64,000 nucleotides of DNA, taken from positions 962,133 through 1,026,132 of the forward strand of contig NZ_BAABKM010000002.1 of the NCBI RefSeq assembly GCF_039543825.1, in the 5' to 3' direction. Below the pieces are notes generated by a model that had not been told where the DNA came from, ran no database searches, and saw only the letters and a program-made list of their open reading frames with translations. Positions 50,211-60,075 of the stretch are shown in pieces; within the stretch, counting starts at the first letter, position 1, and each line of letters starts with the position of its first letter. Position numbers and translations under genes: made by a program. This DNA is from Nocardioides conyzicola. GTDB lineage: Bacteria; Actinomycetota; Actinomycetes; Propionibacteriales; Nocardioidaceae.

Positions 50211-51300
50211 CAGCTGACGGGTCGCTCGGCGCGACGTACGTCCCGCGACCCGTCGGCAACGGCAGGTCGAGCGTGGTGCGGATGCCGGGCGCAGCGGCCC
50301 GGACGTCCGGGATCGCGTTCACGATCCGGCCGCAGGCGGCGACGATCGCGGCGTGGTTGTGGTCACCGTGCTCGCTGCTCGGCACCACGTCCACAACGTA
50401 CGACGGCTCGCCGGTGATCTCGATCCGGTAGGCGCCACCGCCGGACGAGGGCCGCGCCCAGTCGGGACGGAGGTCGTCGCGGGTCCGGGTGACGTGCTCG
50501 ACCACGATCGCGGGATGCCCGTCGACCAGGCCGCTGATGGAGAAGTGCAGGGCGGCGATGGTGCCCTTCTCGATCCGGCCGGCGGCGATGTCGTAGCTCT
50601 CCGGCGCCGGCTCCGCCTCCCAGAACTCGACGACCTCGTCGACCTCGATGCCGAGGCCGGCGGCCATCATCCGGATCGCGGTGCCCCAGGCCAGCGCGAG
50701 CACGCCGGGCAGGAAGAGCAGCGGGGTGGAGTCCACCGGGCTGCCGAAGCCCATCAGGTCGAACATCACCTCGGTGCCGTCGTACGTCGCGTAGTCGGCG
50801 AGCTCGTAGCACCTGATCTGCTCGACCCGCTGGCAGGTGCTGGCGAGCGCGAGCGGCACCAGGTCGCTGGCGAAGCCCGGGTCGACGCCGGTGATGTAGA
50901 CGGACGCGCCGCCGGCCTGGGCGGAGGCCTCGACCTTGTCGATCACGGCCTGCGGCATGGTGCCCCACGGGTACTGCAGGGTCCCGGGCGCCGAGCCGAC
51001 GACATCGATGCCCGCCTCGAGCAGCCGGCGTACGTCGTTGGTCGCCTCGCGCGGCCGGGTGTCGCCCATCGCGCAGTAGACGACGCACTCGGGGCCGGCG
51101 GCGATGAGCGCGTCCAGGTCGCCGACGGCGCTGATCCCGGTGACCGTGTCGACCCCCGCGAGCTCGCCGGCGTCCGTGCCGACCTTCTCCGGCGTCGAGG
51201 TGGAGACGGCCACCAGCTCGAACCGGTCGTCGGCGATGAGCTGGCGCAGGGTGAGCCTGCCGGCGTTGCCGGTGCTGACCTGAGCGACGCGGATGGCCAT
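50197..51300 (-). CDS. Dihydrodipicolinate reductase-like NAD(P)-dependent oxidoreductase
   Basis: A 367-residue protein of the actinobacterial reductase-like family related to 2,4-diaminopentanoate dehydrogenase. The Rossmann start is RVAQVSTGNAGRLTLRQL; AMGDTRPREATNDV and a long C-terminal domain follow. ATG 51300 has AGGGAGA upstream. It is divergent from an SDR gene with a KstR-type operator between, which suggests steroid or lipid catabolism. The substrate is inferred from regulation only. Confidence 0.8.
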   Translation of the reverse strand: MAIRVAQVSTGNAGRLTLRQLIADDRFELVAVSTSTPEKVGTDAGELAGVDTVTGISAVGDLDALIAAGPECVVYCAMGDTRPREATNDVRRLLEAGIDVVGSAPGTLQYPWGTMPQAVIDKVEASAQAGGASVYITGVDPGFASDLVPLALASTCQRVEQIRCYELADYATYDGTEVMFDLMGFGSPVDSTPLLFLPGVLALAWGTAIRMMAAGLGIEVDEVVEFWEAEPAPESYDIAAGRIEKGTIAALHFSISGLVDGHPAIVVEHVTRTRDDLRPDWARPSSGGGAYRIEITGEPSYVVDVVPSSEHGDHNHAAIVAACGRIVNAIPDVRAAAPGIRTTLDLPLPTGRGTYVAPSDPSAVTTA

Positions 51301-51327
51301 GAAGTCTCCCTGAGCTCTGCCCGAAAT

Positions 51328-51341
51328 TGGAACGTGTTCTA
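51328..51341. promoter_or_regulatory. KstR-type operator
   Basis: TGGAACGTGTTCTA matches the known KstR consensus TNNAACNNGTTNNA at every fixed position. It sits between divergent reductase and SDR genes, with its right edge over the expected -35 of the SDR. KstR represses cholesterol-degradation genes in actinobacteria. Confidence 0.75.
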
Positions 51342-51359
51342 CCTGCCGAAAAACTAGGT

Positions 51360-51365
51360 TATCGT
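51360..51365 (+). promoter_or_regulatory. Leaderless -10 element of the SDR gene
   Basis: TATCGT ends seven bases before ATG 51373. The KstR-type site lies 18-32 bases upstream of it. Confidence 0.55.
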
Positions 51366-51372
51366 CCCGCGC

Positions 51373-52110
51373 ATGGGACGTGTAGACGGCAAGGTCGTGC
51401 TCATCAGCGGCGGCGCGCGCAACATCGGCGGGGCCAGCGCCCGGATGCTGGTCGCCGAGGGCGCGAAGGTCGTGATCGGCGACCTCCTCGACGAGGAGGG
51501 TGCCGCGCTCGCGGAGGAGCTCGGCGACAACGCCCGCTACGTCCACCTCGACGTGACCAGCGACGCGGACTGGAAGAGCGCGGTCGCGCTCACGGTCGCG
51601 GAGTTCGGCAAGCTCGACACCCTCTTCAACAACGCCGGCATCTTCAACGGCGGCCAGCTGCAGCGCTACAAGCAGGAGCTCTGGCAGCAGATGCTCGACG
51701 TCAACCTGACCGGCGCCTTCCTCGGCATCCGCGCATCCGCCGACGCGATCATCGCCGCCGGCGGTGGCTCGATCATCAACACGTCCTCCATCGAGGGGCT
51801 GCGCGGGACACCGTGGGCGCACGGGTACGTCGCCTCCAAGTGGGGCCTGACCGGCCTGACCAAGTCCGTCGCCATGGAGCTAGCTCCGCACGGCGTCCGG
51901 GTCAACTCCCTGCACCCCGGGCGGATCAGCACCCCGGCCACCGACCAGATGCCCGCCGACCTGATCCCGATCCCGCTCGGCCGCCCGGGTCGGCCGGAGG
52001 AGGTGGCGGCGTTCGTGGTGTTCCTCGCCAGCGACGAGTCCAGCTTCACGACCGGGTCCGAGTTCGTCGTCGACGGCGGGACCGTCATGCACATCCCGAC
52101 CAACGTCTAG
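51373..52110 (+). CDS. Short-chain dehydrogenase, hydroxysteroid-dehydrogenase-like
   Basis: A 245-residue classical SDR. The cofactor motif is SGGARNIGGASA near residues 12-23, with NNAG near 86, Ser in INTSSIEG and Tyr/Lys in GYVASKWGL near 156-161. The sequence resembles 3-alpha/20-beta-hydroxysteroid dehydrogenases of actinobacteria, and the KstR-type operator upstream agrees with that. Leaderless start at ATG 51373. It overlaps the convergent next gene by four bases. Confidence 0.85.
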   Translation: MGRVDGKVVLISGGARNIGGASARMLVAEGAKVVIGDLLDEEGAALAEELGDNARYVHLDVTSDADWKSAVALTVAEFGKLDTLFNNAGIFNGGQLQRYKQELWQQMLDVNLTGAFLGIRASADAIIAAGGGSIINTSSIEGLRGTPWAHGYVASKWGLTGLTKSVAMELAPHGVRVNSLHPGRISTPATDQMPADLIPIPLGRPGRPEEVAAFVVFLASDESSFTTGSEFVVDGGTVMHIPTNV

Positions 52111-52703
52111 CGCTGGACCGGTCGCCTGGTCGTCCGGTCGAGGTACGCCGCCCCGCGCGGTGAGATCTCGTAGCCGACGTCGAAGCTGCGGGTGAGGCCG
52201 AGGGCCTTCAGCTTGCGGACGTCGATCTTGAACGGGTCGCGCTCGCGGCCCATCTCGGCCGCCAGGTCCGGCGCCCGCGTGTGCGGACGCCGCCGGATCA
52301 CGTCGAGGGTCGCCATCGTCCACGCACCGTGGCTGCTGGCCCGGTCGAGCCGCTCCAGCCTGGCGTCGATCGCGGCGACGTCCGCCTCCGTCAGGTCGGC
52401 GCTCTCCCGCAGCGCGATCCGCGGGTCGGGGCCGACCCACCCCAGCGCCACGCGGTAGGTGTCGCCCTCGGTGACCTTGTCGAGCTGCCTGCGAAGCCGG
52501 TCGGCGTCGGGCCACCCGGCGGCGACGGCCTCCTCGTCGGTGATCGCGCCCGGGTCGACGACCGCGACCGCGTCGACGCGGACCACCCCGCCGACCGTGA
52601 CGAACTGCGACCCGACCACCACGTCCTGCCGGCGCCAGCGTCGGAAGGCCAGGCTCACCGAGCCGTCGGCGACCCCGTGCGCGACCTTGGGTGGCAGCAA
52701 CAT
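52107..52703 (-). CDS. Hypothetical protein with ASCH/PUA-like N-terminus
   Basis: A 198-residue protein. The N-terminus (about 1-95: LAFRRWRRQDVVVGSQFVT, then VDAVAVVDPGAITDEEA) resembles an ASCH/PUA-type small barrel. The C-terminal part (about 120-198) is helical with a winged-helix feel (VRKLKALGLTRS, then YEISPRGAAYL). This could be an RNA- or DNA-binding protein. The family is conserved in appearance, but I cannot name it. Confidence 0.6.
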   Translation of the reverse strand: MLLPPKVAHGVADGSVSLAFRRWRRQDVVVGSQFVTVGGVVRVDAVAVVDPGAITDEEAVAAGWPDADRLRRQLDKVTEGDTYRVALGWVGPDPRIALRESADLTEADVAAIDARLERLDRASSHGAWTMATLDVIRRRPHTRAPDLAAEMGRERDPFKIDVRKLKALGLTRSFDVGYEISPRGAAYLDRTTRRPVQR

Positions 52704-52712
52704 GCGGCCACC

Positions 52713-53183
52713 CTAGAGACGCTTGCCGTAGCAGCGCGAGATCGGCTCGTCCTTGTAGTGACCGAAGGCCGGGACCTCCACGTAGCCGCTCGACAGGTAG
52801 AGCGCGATCGCCTCGGGCTGCCGGGTGCCGGTCTCGAGGACCATCGCCTCGGCGCCGTGCGCCTGGGCGTCCGCCTCGAGGTGGGCCAGCATCTGCCGGG
52901 CCAGCCCGCGGCCGCGGGCCGGGGCGGCGACGTACATCCGCTTGATCTCGGCCGAGCTCGTGGTGCCGAACGCCTCGACGCCGGTACGCCGCCACGCACC
53001 GGTCGCCACCGCCTCGCCGTCGAGGTACCCGACGAAGAAGCTGCCGCTCGGCGGCTCGAACATCAGCGGGTCGAGCGGCGTCTCGTCCGGGCCGCCGTAC
53101 CGGACCACGTACTCGGCCTGGACCTCGTCGATCAGCCGCAGCGCGTCGGCGTGGCCGTAGCCGACGCGGTGGATGTTCATCAT
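52713..53183 (-). CDS. GNAT-family N-acetyltransferase
   Basis: A 156-residue GNAT enzyme. The CoA motif is KRMYVAAPARGRGLARQML, preceded by GSFFVGYLDGEAVATGAW; LETGTRQPEAIALY and the C-terminal ISRCYGKRL complete the fold. Tandem ATGs at 53183 and 53180 follow AGGACAG. It lies 48 bp from the divergent serC. Confidence 0.87.
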   Translation of the reverse strand: MMNIHRVGYGHADALRLIDEVQAEYVVRYGGPDETPLDPLMFEPPSGSFFVGYLDGEAVATGAWRRTGVEAFGTTSSAEIKRMYVAAPARGRGLARQMLAHLEADAQAHGAEAMVLETGTRQPEAIALYLSSGYVEVPAFGHYKDEPISRCYGKRL

Positions 53184-53225
53184 CTGTCCTGTCCCGGGGG
53201 TTCGCTGGATCGGCTGACAGAATAG

Positions 53226-54353
<1,128 letters not shown>

Positions 54354-54362
54354 ACCCGACCG

Positions 54363-55067
54363 CTAGCGTCGCGGCTGGGTGAGCGGCGGCTGGAGCTGCT
54401 CGGCCGGGCCCCTCCGATAGAGGAGGGCGGGACGACCGCCGTCCCGGGTCGTGGTCTCCCCGGTCGGCTCGAGGAAGCCAGCGGTCTTGGTCGCCTTCCG
54501 GTGGAAGTTGCGGGCGTCGATCTCGGTGCCCCACACGATCTCGTAGACGCGACGCAGCTCGGCGACCGTGAACTCGGCCGGGCAGAACGCCGCGGCCAGG
54601 GACGAGTACTCGAGCTTCGCGCGGGCCCGCTCCACCCCGTCGCGCAGGATCTCCGCGTGGTCGAAGGCGAGGCGTACGTCGGCGCCCTCGAGCTCACTGA
54701 CCGGCATCCAGGTCGCAGCCTCGGCGTCCGTGCCGGGCAGCGGGACCGGCAGGTCGGGCGCGAGCCCCAGGTAGGCGACGCTCACGACGCGCATCCGGGG
54801 GTCCCGGCGCGGTGAGCCGTAGGTGCGGAGCTGTTCGACGTGCACCTGAGCCGGCGTCAGACCGGTCTCCTCGGCGAGCTCCCGAGCGGCCGCCGCGTCG
54901 AGCTCCTCGGTCGGCCGCACGAACCCGCCCGGCAACGCCCACCGGCCCCGGAACGGACGCTCACCCCGGCGTACGGCGAGCGCGCACAACCGGTCGTCGC
55001 GGATCGTGAGCACGACCAGGTCGACGGTCACCGCGACGGCGGGGTACGCAGTCGGGTCGTAGGCCAT
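54363..55067 (-). CDS. NUDIX-HTH regulator, NrtR-like
   Basis: A 234-residue protein with an N-terminal NUDIX domain (box [18 protein letters not shown], then AEETGL, near residues 48-71) and a C-terminal winged helix ([17 protein letters not shown], then [16 protein letters not shown]). This two-domain layout is that of NrtR, which senses ADP-ribose-type metabolites and controls NAD genes. Here the divergent operon includes an NAD-kinase-like gene, and two palindromes separate the genes. ATG 55067 is used; ATG 55085 would touch the first operator. The NUDIX box keeps the catalytic Glu pair. Confidence 0.85.
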   Translation of the reverse strand: MAYDPTAYPAVAVTVDLVVLTIRDDRLCALAVRRGERPFRGRWALPGGFVRPTEELDAAAARELAEETGLTPAQVHVEQLRTYGSPRRDPRMRVVSVAYLGLAPDLPVPLPGTDAEAATWMPVSELEGADVRLAFDHAEILRDGVERARAKLEYSSLAAAFCPAEFTVAELRRVYEIVWGTEIDARNFHRKATKTAGFLEPTGETTTRDGGRPALLYRRGPAEQLQPPLTQPRR

Positions 55068-55085
55068 GCCCGACACACTACTCAT

Positions 55086-55106
55086 TTATCGTCACCTTGA
55101 CGAGAA
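55086..55106. promoter_or_regulatory. NrtR-type operator 1
   Basis: TTATCGTC (55086-55093), five-base centre, then GACGAGAA (55099-55106), one mismatch from a perfect palindrome. It is next to the NUDIX regulator start, so it probably mediates autoregulation. Confidence 0.65.
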
Positions 55107-55118
55107 CCGAGCGGCGGG

Positions 55119-55139
55119 TTATCGTCACAACGACGATAA
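55119..55139. promoter_or_regulatory. NrtR-type operator 2
   Basis: TTATCGTC (55119-55126), centre ACAAC, then GACGATAA (55132-55139): perfect 8-base arms. Its centre is 33 bases from that of operator 1, about three helical turns, so dimers would bind the same face of the DNA. It lies before the SPFH gene. Confidence 0.72.
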
Positions 55140-55161
55140 ACATCGACTCGAGGCGGTCCCC

Positions 55162-56169
55162 ATGGCTGACATTGCTCGCTATCCCTTCGCCCGACACCTG
55201 CGCGGGACGCCGACCACCCACGTCCAGCACGTGCGCAACGGCAAGACGGTGCACTCCGGCGTCGGTGCTGCGTTCTGGTTCCGCCCGTTGAGCGCCGTGA
55301 TCTCGGAGGTCCCGGTCGACGACCGCGAGCTCCCGCTGCTGTTCCACGCGCGGACGTCCGACTTCCAGGACGTCACCGTGCAGGCGACCGTCACCTTCCG
55401 GGTCACCGACCCGGTGACGGCCGCGGGCCGCATCGACTTCTCCATCGACCCCGAGCACGGCCAGTGGCGCGGCACCCCGCTCGACCAGGTGGCCGGGCTG
55501 CTCACCGAGACGGCCCAGCAGTACGCGCTCGACCTGATCGCCGGCGCCGACCTGACCAGCACGCTGACCGGCGGGGTGACGCCGGTGCGCGAGGCCATCG
55601 CCGCCGGGCTCCAGAGCGACGGCCGCCTCTCCGAGACGGGGATCGCCGTCATCGGCGTCCGCGTGGTCGCCATCCGCCCGGAGCCCGAGGTCGAGAAGGC
55701 ACTGCGGACGCCGACCCGCGAGCAGGTGCAGCAGGACGCCGACGCGGCGACCTTCGAGCGCCGGGCCGTGGCGGTCGAGCGGGAGCGGGCCATCGGCGAG
55801 AACGAGCTCCAGACCCGGATCGAGCTCGCCCGCCGCGAGGAGCAGCTGGTCACCCAGCGCGGCGCCAACGCGCGTCGCGAGGCCGAGGAGGCGGCCGCCG
55901 CCGGCACGATCGCCACCGACGCGGAGGCCCGTCGGGCCGAGCGGCTCGCCGAGGCCAACGCCGCCGCCACCCGGGTCAACGGCCAGGCCGAGGGCGAGGC
56001 CGAGGCGGCCCGGCTCGCGGCGTACAAGGACCTGTCGGAGACGGTGCTGCTCGGCCTGGCGGTCAAGGAGCTCGCTGCCAACCTGCCCCACATCCAGAGC
56101 CTCGTGCTGACCCCCGACCTGCTGGCACCCGTGCTCGCCCGGCTCGGCAGCAGCACCCAGGAGACGTGA
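55162..56169 (+). CDS. SPFH/Band-7 domain protein
   Basis: A 335-residue protein with an SPFH/Band-7 domain (about residues 15-180) and a long charged, Ala/Glu/Arg-rich coiled coil (about 195-290). No clear membrane helix is visible, unlike most flotillins, so it may be peripheral. ATG 55162 follows GAGGCGG. It is the first gene of an operon under the NrtR-type operators and overlaps the NAD-kinase-like gene by one base. Confidence 0.8.
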   Translation: MADIARYPFARHLRGTPTTHVQHVRNGKTVHSGVGAAFWFRPLSAVISEVPVDDRELPLLFHARTSDFQDVTVQATVTFRVTDPVTAAGRIDFSIDPEHGQWRGTPLDQVAGLLTETAQQYALDLIAGADLTSTLTGGVTPVREAIAAGLQSDGRLSETGIAVIGVRVVAIRPEPEVEKALRTPTREQVQQDADAATFERRAVAVERERAIGENELQTRIELARREEQLVTQRGANARREAEEAAAAGTIATDAEARRAERLAEANAAATRVNGQAEGEAEAARLAAYKDLSETVLLGLAVKELAANLPHIQSLVLTPDLLAPVLARLGSSTQET

Positions 56170-57047
56170 TGGCGCTGGCACCTCGGGTCGTCGTGGTGCA
56201 CCGGCGCACGGAGCTCGAGGAGCTCACGGCGCGCCACGGCACCCGCGGCCAGGTCGCGTTCTTCCTGACCAGCCGGGGGCTCGACCTCGACGAGCTCGAG
56301 GAGCGGCACCGGGCCAACCAGGCCGCCATCGACGAGGTGACCCGCGCCGTGCCGCTGGACTGGCGCCGCGGGACCGTCGAGCGCGGCGACCTCGACCGCT
56401 TCCTCTTCGCCCCCGAGGACCTGGTCGTCATCGTCGGCCAGGACGGGCTGGTCGCCAACGTGGCGAAGTACCTGGACGGACAGCCGGTCATCGGGATCAA
56501 CCCCGATCCACGTCGCAACCCCGGCGTGCTGGTGCGGCACGCGCCCGCCGCGGCCGGAGCCCTGCTCCGCGGCAGCGGCACGATCGAGCAGCGGACGATG
56601 GTCGAGGCGAGCACCGACGACGGCCAGCACCTGCTCGCCCTGAACGAGATCTACCTCGGCCACTCGAGCCACCAGACCGCGCGCTACCTGCTGACGGCCC
56701 CCGGGTCCCCCGCCGAGCACCAGGCCTCATCGGGCCTGATCGTCGCGTCCGGCACCGGCTCGACCGGCTGGTGCCGCTCCACCTGGCAGGAGCGCCGCAG
56801 CCCCCTGGTGCTGCCCCTCCCGACCGAGCGGCGCCTCCTCTGGTTCGTCCGCGAGGCCTGGCCGTCGCCGTCGACCGGGGTCGGCGCGACCGAGGGTGAG
56901 CTCAACGACGTCTCGCTGGAGATCGAGGTCGAGACGGACGGGCTGGTGGCGTTCGGCGACGGCATCGAGAGCGACCGGCTCGCGCTCGACTGGGGACAGA
57001 CCGTCCGGATCGGCGCGGCCGCCCGGCAGCTCCGGCTCGTCGTCTAG
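56169..57047 (+). CDS. NAD-kinase-like protein
   Basis: A 292-residue protein that resembles NAD kinases. [15 protein letters not shown] corresponds to the GGDGT region, but the second Gly is Gln. [21 protein letters not shown] and [10 protein letters not shown] follow in family order. It lacks a clean GGDG motif, so activity or substrate may differ from housekeeping NadK. Its place in an NrtR-type operon supports a role in NAD(P) or related nucleotide metabolism. It overlaps the convergent next gene by four bases. Confidence 0.72.
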   Translation: MALAPRVVVVHRRTELEELTARHGTRGQVAFFLTSRGLDLDELEERHRANQAAIDEVTRAVPLDWRRGTVERGDLDRFLFAPEDLVVIVGQDGLVANVAKYLDGQPVIGINPDPRRNPGVLVRHAPAAAGALLRGSGTIEQRTMVEASTDDGQHLLALNEIYLGHSSHQTARYLLTAPGSPAEHQASSGLIVASGTGSTGWCRSTWQERRSPLVLPLPTERRLLWFVREAWPSPSTGVGATEGELNDVSLEIEVETDGLVAFGDGIESDRLALDWGQTVRIGAAARQLRLVV

Positions 57048-57889
57048 CTGAGCAGCAGGTCGCCCACGGTGCGCGGTGCTCGGCCGAGAACGGTCTCGAG
57101 GGTCGTGTCCTCGTTGGCGAAGAGGCCTGCGTGCGCGGCCTGGTAGATGCCGAGCGTGAAGCGCGCCATGAACTCCGCGGTCCCTCCTGCGACCTGGGCG
57201 GCGAGCCACGCGTCCTCGCCGACGACCACCCGCTCGACGTCCCTCCCCGCCAGCTGGGCAGCGAGCGCGGCCACGTCCTCGAACGTCGGCGACTCACTGG
57301 CGGCGATCGTGACCGGTCCGTCGTACGCACCGTCGGAGAGCAGGACAGCCGCGGCCGCCTCGGCCGCGTCGGCGCGCGCCGTCCAGGAGACCGGCCCGTC
57401 GACCGGGACGGTGACGACCCCGGTCTCGCGCCACGGACCGATCAGCCACGACAGGCTGTGGGCGTAGAACCCGTTGCGCAGCGAGGTCCAGGCGACACCG
57501 CTGTCCGCGAGGACCTGCTCGGTGGCGGCATGGTCGCGGGCCGGACGGAACGGGCTGTCGGGCGAGGCGCCCTGGTGGCTCGTGTAGAGGATGCGCCCGA
57601 CCCCGGCAGCGACCGCCGCCTCGATCGCCGAGCGGTGCAGGCTCACCGCATCGGCGGCGGGGTCGCTCGACGACACCAGCAACAGCTGGTCGGCTCCGTC
57701 GAACGCACCCGGCAGCGACTGCGGCTCGGCGTAGTCACCGCGTCGTACGGCGACCCCCCTGTCCGCGAAGCGCTCGGCTCGCGACGGGTCGCGGGCCACG
57801 ACGACCAGCTCGCTGGCCGGCACCCGCTCCAGCAGGTGGTCGACGGTCGCGCCGTTGAGTGGTCCGGTGGCACCGGTGACGATGATCAT
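57044..57889 (-). CDS. NmrA-like NAD(P)-binding protein
   Basis: A 281-residue atypical SDR of the NmrA/QOR2 type. The N-terminal motif is [19 protein letters not shown], followed by [17 protein letters not shown] and ILYTSHQGA. Such proteins act as quinone reductases or redox sensors. ATG 57889 is chosen because GGAGGG lies six bases upstream; a TTG at 57895 is in frame. It is divergent from a TetR gene, with operator-like repeats between. Confidence 0.83.
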   Translation of the reverse strand: MIIVTGATGPLNGATVDHLLERVPASELVVVARDPSRAERFADRGVAVRRGDYAEPQSLPGAFDGADQLLLVSSSDPAADAVSLHRSAIEAAVAAGVGRILYTSHQGASPDSPFRPARDHAATEQVLADSGVAWTSLRNGFYAHSLSWLIGPWRETGVVTVPVDGPVSWTARADAAEAAAAVLLSDGAYDGPVTIAASESPTFEDVAALAAQLAGRDVERVVVGEDAWLAAQVAGGTAEFMARFTLGIYQAAHAGLFANEDTTLETVLGRAPRTVGDLLLS

Positions 57890-57905
57890 GGTCAACCCTC
57901 CGTGT

Positions 57906-57916
57906 TATCAGTGATA
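57906..57916. promoter_or_regulatory. Operator-like palindrome near NmrA-like gene
   Basis: TATCA-G-TGATA, a perfect 11-base palindrome, 17 bases from the NmrA-like start. It shares the TTATCA/TGATAA half-sites of the second element and may be a related TetR site. Confidence 0.45.
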
Positions 57917-57945
57917 TCGATCTGACCGTACCTTTGGAAACCAGT

Positions 57946-57967
57946 GATAACAAGTCGCTGTTATCGT
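57946..57967. promoter_or_regulatory. TetR operator and leaderless -10 of tetR
   Basis: GATAACA (57946-57952) and TGTTATC (57959-57965) with a six-base spacer. TATCGT (57962-57967) ends six bases before ATG 57974, so the palindrome overlaps the -10. This fits direct autorepression by the TetR protein. Confidence 0.65.
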
Positions 57968-57973
57968 TGAAAC

Positions 57974-58690
57974 ATGCCCGACGCGTCCGCCACCTCGACC
58001 GACCACCGGGCGCGGATCGTCGACGTCGCCGCCCAGCTCCTCCGTGAGCACGGCGCGGCCGCGGTGACCACGCGGGCGGTCGCCGAGGGCGCCGGCGTCC
58101 AGGCGCCGACGATCTACCGGCTCTTCGGCGACAAGGACGGGCTCATGGAGGCCGTGGCCGAGCACGTGCTGGCCACCTACGTCTCCGCGAAGGCCGCCGT
58201 CGTCGAGGCCGCCGAGGCAGACGACGTCGACCCGCTGGACGACCTGCGCGCAGGCTGGGACTCGCAGATCGACTTCGGGGTCGCGAACCCCACTCTCTTC
58301 GGCTTCCTCAGCGACCCTGCCCGGGGGCTCTCCTCCCCCGCGGCCCGGGCCGGCGCCGACGTCCTCCGCGCCCGCGTGCACCGAGTCGCGCTCACCGGCC
58401 GACTCCGGGTCGGCGAGGACCGGGCCGTCGACATCATCCGGGCGGCCGGGACCGGCACCGTCACCACGATCCTGTCGACTCCGCCGGAGCGCCGGGACCA
58501 CGGTCTCGCCGACGCGATGTACCAGGCCGTGCTCGGCCAGATCCTCGTCGACGCGCCGGCAGCCGCGCCGGGCGAGCCCGCGGCGGCGGCCGTCGCGTTC
58601 CGCGCCCTCACGCCGGACCTCGACATGCTCACCGACGCCGAACGAGCACTCCTCGGCGAGTGGGTCGACCGCGTCATCGACACTCTCTGA
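57974..58690 (+). CDS. TetR/AcrR-family transcriptional regulator
   Basis: A 238-residue TetR protein. The HTH is [20 protein letters not shown], then [19 protein letters not shown] and [14 protein letters not shown]. The C-terminal ligand domain is long and helical. Start at ATG 57974 by the leaderless -10. Likely targets are the divergent NmrA-like gene and itself; the downstream MFS gene may also be controlled. Confidence 0.9.
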   Translation: MPDASATSTDHRARIVDVAAQLLREHGAAAVTTRAVAEGAGVQAPTIYRLFGDKDGLMEAVAEHVLATYVSAKAAVVEAAEADDVDPLDDLRAGWDSQIDFGVANPTLFGFLSDPARGLSSPAARAGADVLRARVHRVALTGRLRVGEDRAVDIIRAAGTGTVTTILSTPPERRDHGLADAMYQAVLGQILVDAPAAAPGEPAAAAVAFRALTPDLDMLTDAERALLGEWVDRVIDTL

Positions 58691-58767
58691 GGGACGCCTC
58701 GGCGAATCGGCACTCCTCGCGCGGTCGCAGTAGGCTGGGCGGAGCACAGGGTTTCACGCGTCTTGGA

Positions 58768-58810
58768 GGTGGGTTCGGCGCGTCGTTCAGACGCACCCGA
58801 AAGGCCCACC
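58768..58810 (+). promoter_or_regulatory. Nested hairpin in the MFS gene leader
   Basis: GGTGGG (58768-58773) pairs with CCCACC (58805-58810), TCGG with CCGA, and GCGTC with GACGC around a GTTCA loop. The 3' arm ends two bases before the GTG at 58813, where a ribosome site would be expected and none is seen. TAGGCT near 58731 could be the -10. It resembles a translational control hairpin. Confidence 0.45.
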
Positions 58811-58812
58811 CC

Positions 58813-60075
58813 GTGTCACCGCTCGCCTCCTACCGGCGGCTCTTCGAGCTCGCCGGGCCGACGTACGTCGTCGTCGCGTTCCTCGCCCGGCTGCCGCTCG
58901 CCATGAGCCAGCTCGGCACCCTCCTCCTCGTCTCCGAGGCCACCGGCAGCTACGGGCTCGGCGGACTGTCGGCCGGCGCCCTCGCCGTTGCCAACGCCGT
59001 CGGGGCGCCCTTCGCCGGTGCGCTCGCCGACCGGGTCGGCCAGCGCCACGTCGTGCTGGTCCAGTCGCTGGCGGGCGCCGCGGCGCTCGGCCTGCTGGTC
59101 CTCCTCGTGCACGTCGGTGCGTCGGACCTCGCCGTGGTCGCCACCGCCGCCCTCGCCGGACTCTCGATGCCGCAGGTCGGGCCGCTCGCCCGGGTGCGGT
59201 GGCGGCCGATCACCGCACGGACCGGCGCCCAGCAGCGCCGGCTGGTCGACGTGGCGTTCTCCTACGAGGGTGCGGCCGACGAGGCGTCCTTCGCGATCGG
59301 CCCGGCCCTGGTCGGGATCGGGGTCGTCGCCCTCTCCCCCGGCGGAGCGCTGCTGCTCGCGGCGGCGCTGCTGGCGACCTTCGGCACGGCGTTCGCGCTG
59401 CACGGCTCGGCCCGCATCGTGCGGGGCTCCGGCGCCGCGCTGCCGACCGGGCGGCTGGTGACACCGGTGCTGCTCGTGCTCATCGGCGCGCAGGTCCTGA
59501 TCGGCACCCTCTTCGGCGCCACCCAGACCGGCACGACCGTGCTCGCCACCGAGGCGGGTCACCCCGGCGTCGCGGGTCTGGTGCACGCGACCCTCGGCCT
59601 CGGCAGCGCGATCGCCGGCATCGCCACCGCCTTCATCCCGGCCCGCATCGGCCCGGAGCGCCGGATCCGGTACGCCGCGAGCGCGCTCCTCGTCCTCTCC
59701 CTTCCGCTCCTCCTCGTCGACTCCCTGCCGACGCTGACCATCGCGGTCGCGCTGCTCGGCTGCGCCGTCGCGCCGTTCATGATCGGCGTCTTCACGCTCG
59801 CCGAGCGGGTCGTCAGCCCAGCCAAGGTCGCCACCGCGATGACCGTGCTCGCCAGTGCGACCGGCATCGGCTACGCCCTCGGCTCGACCGTGGGGGGTCG
59901 GCTCGCGGACCAGCACGGCTACACCGCGGCGTTCGCGGTGACGGTGACCGCCATGGCCGGCGCGCTCGCCCTGGTCGGTCTCGCGCAGCGCGCGTTGCAC
60001 GACGCGCTCGAGGTCGCTCAGTCGCCGACCAGCACGCCCGCGACCAGCCCGGGGTTGGCCAGCGCGACCAGGTGA
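58813..60075 (+). CDS. MFS transporter
   Basis: A 420-residue major-facilitator protein with about 12 helices. GALADRVGQRHVVLVQS is the loop 2-3 motif A. The N-terminal half ends near residue 200, with a long central loop. It starts with GTG directly after the hairpin at 58768-58810. Its last 58 bases overlap the convergent hydrolase gene. The substrate is unknown; the position after a tetR gene suggests efflux. Confidence 0.87.
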   Translation: MSPLASYRRLFELAGPTYVVVAFLARLPLAMSQLGTLLLVSEATGSYGLGGLSAGALAVANAVGAPFAGALADRVGQRHVVLVQSLAGAAALGLLVLLVHVGASDLAVVATAALAGLSMPQVGPLARVRWRPITARTGAQQRRLVDVAFSYEGAADEASFAIGPALVGIGVVALSPGGALLLAAALLATFGTAFALHGSARIVRGSGAALPTGRLVTPVLLVLIGAQVLIGTLFGATQTGTTVLATEAGHPGVAGLVHATLGLGSAIAGIATAFIPARIGPERRIRYAASALLVLSLPLLLVDSLPTLTIAVALLGCAVAPFMIGVFTLAERVVSPAKVATAMTVLASATGIGYALGSTVGGRLADQHGYTAAFAVTVTAMAGALALVGLAQRALHDALEVAQSPTSTPATSPGLASATR

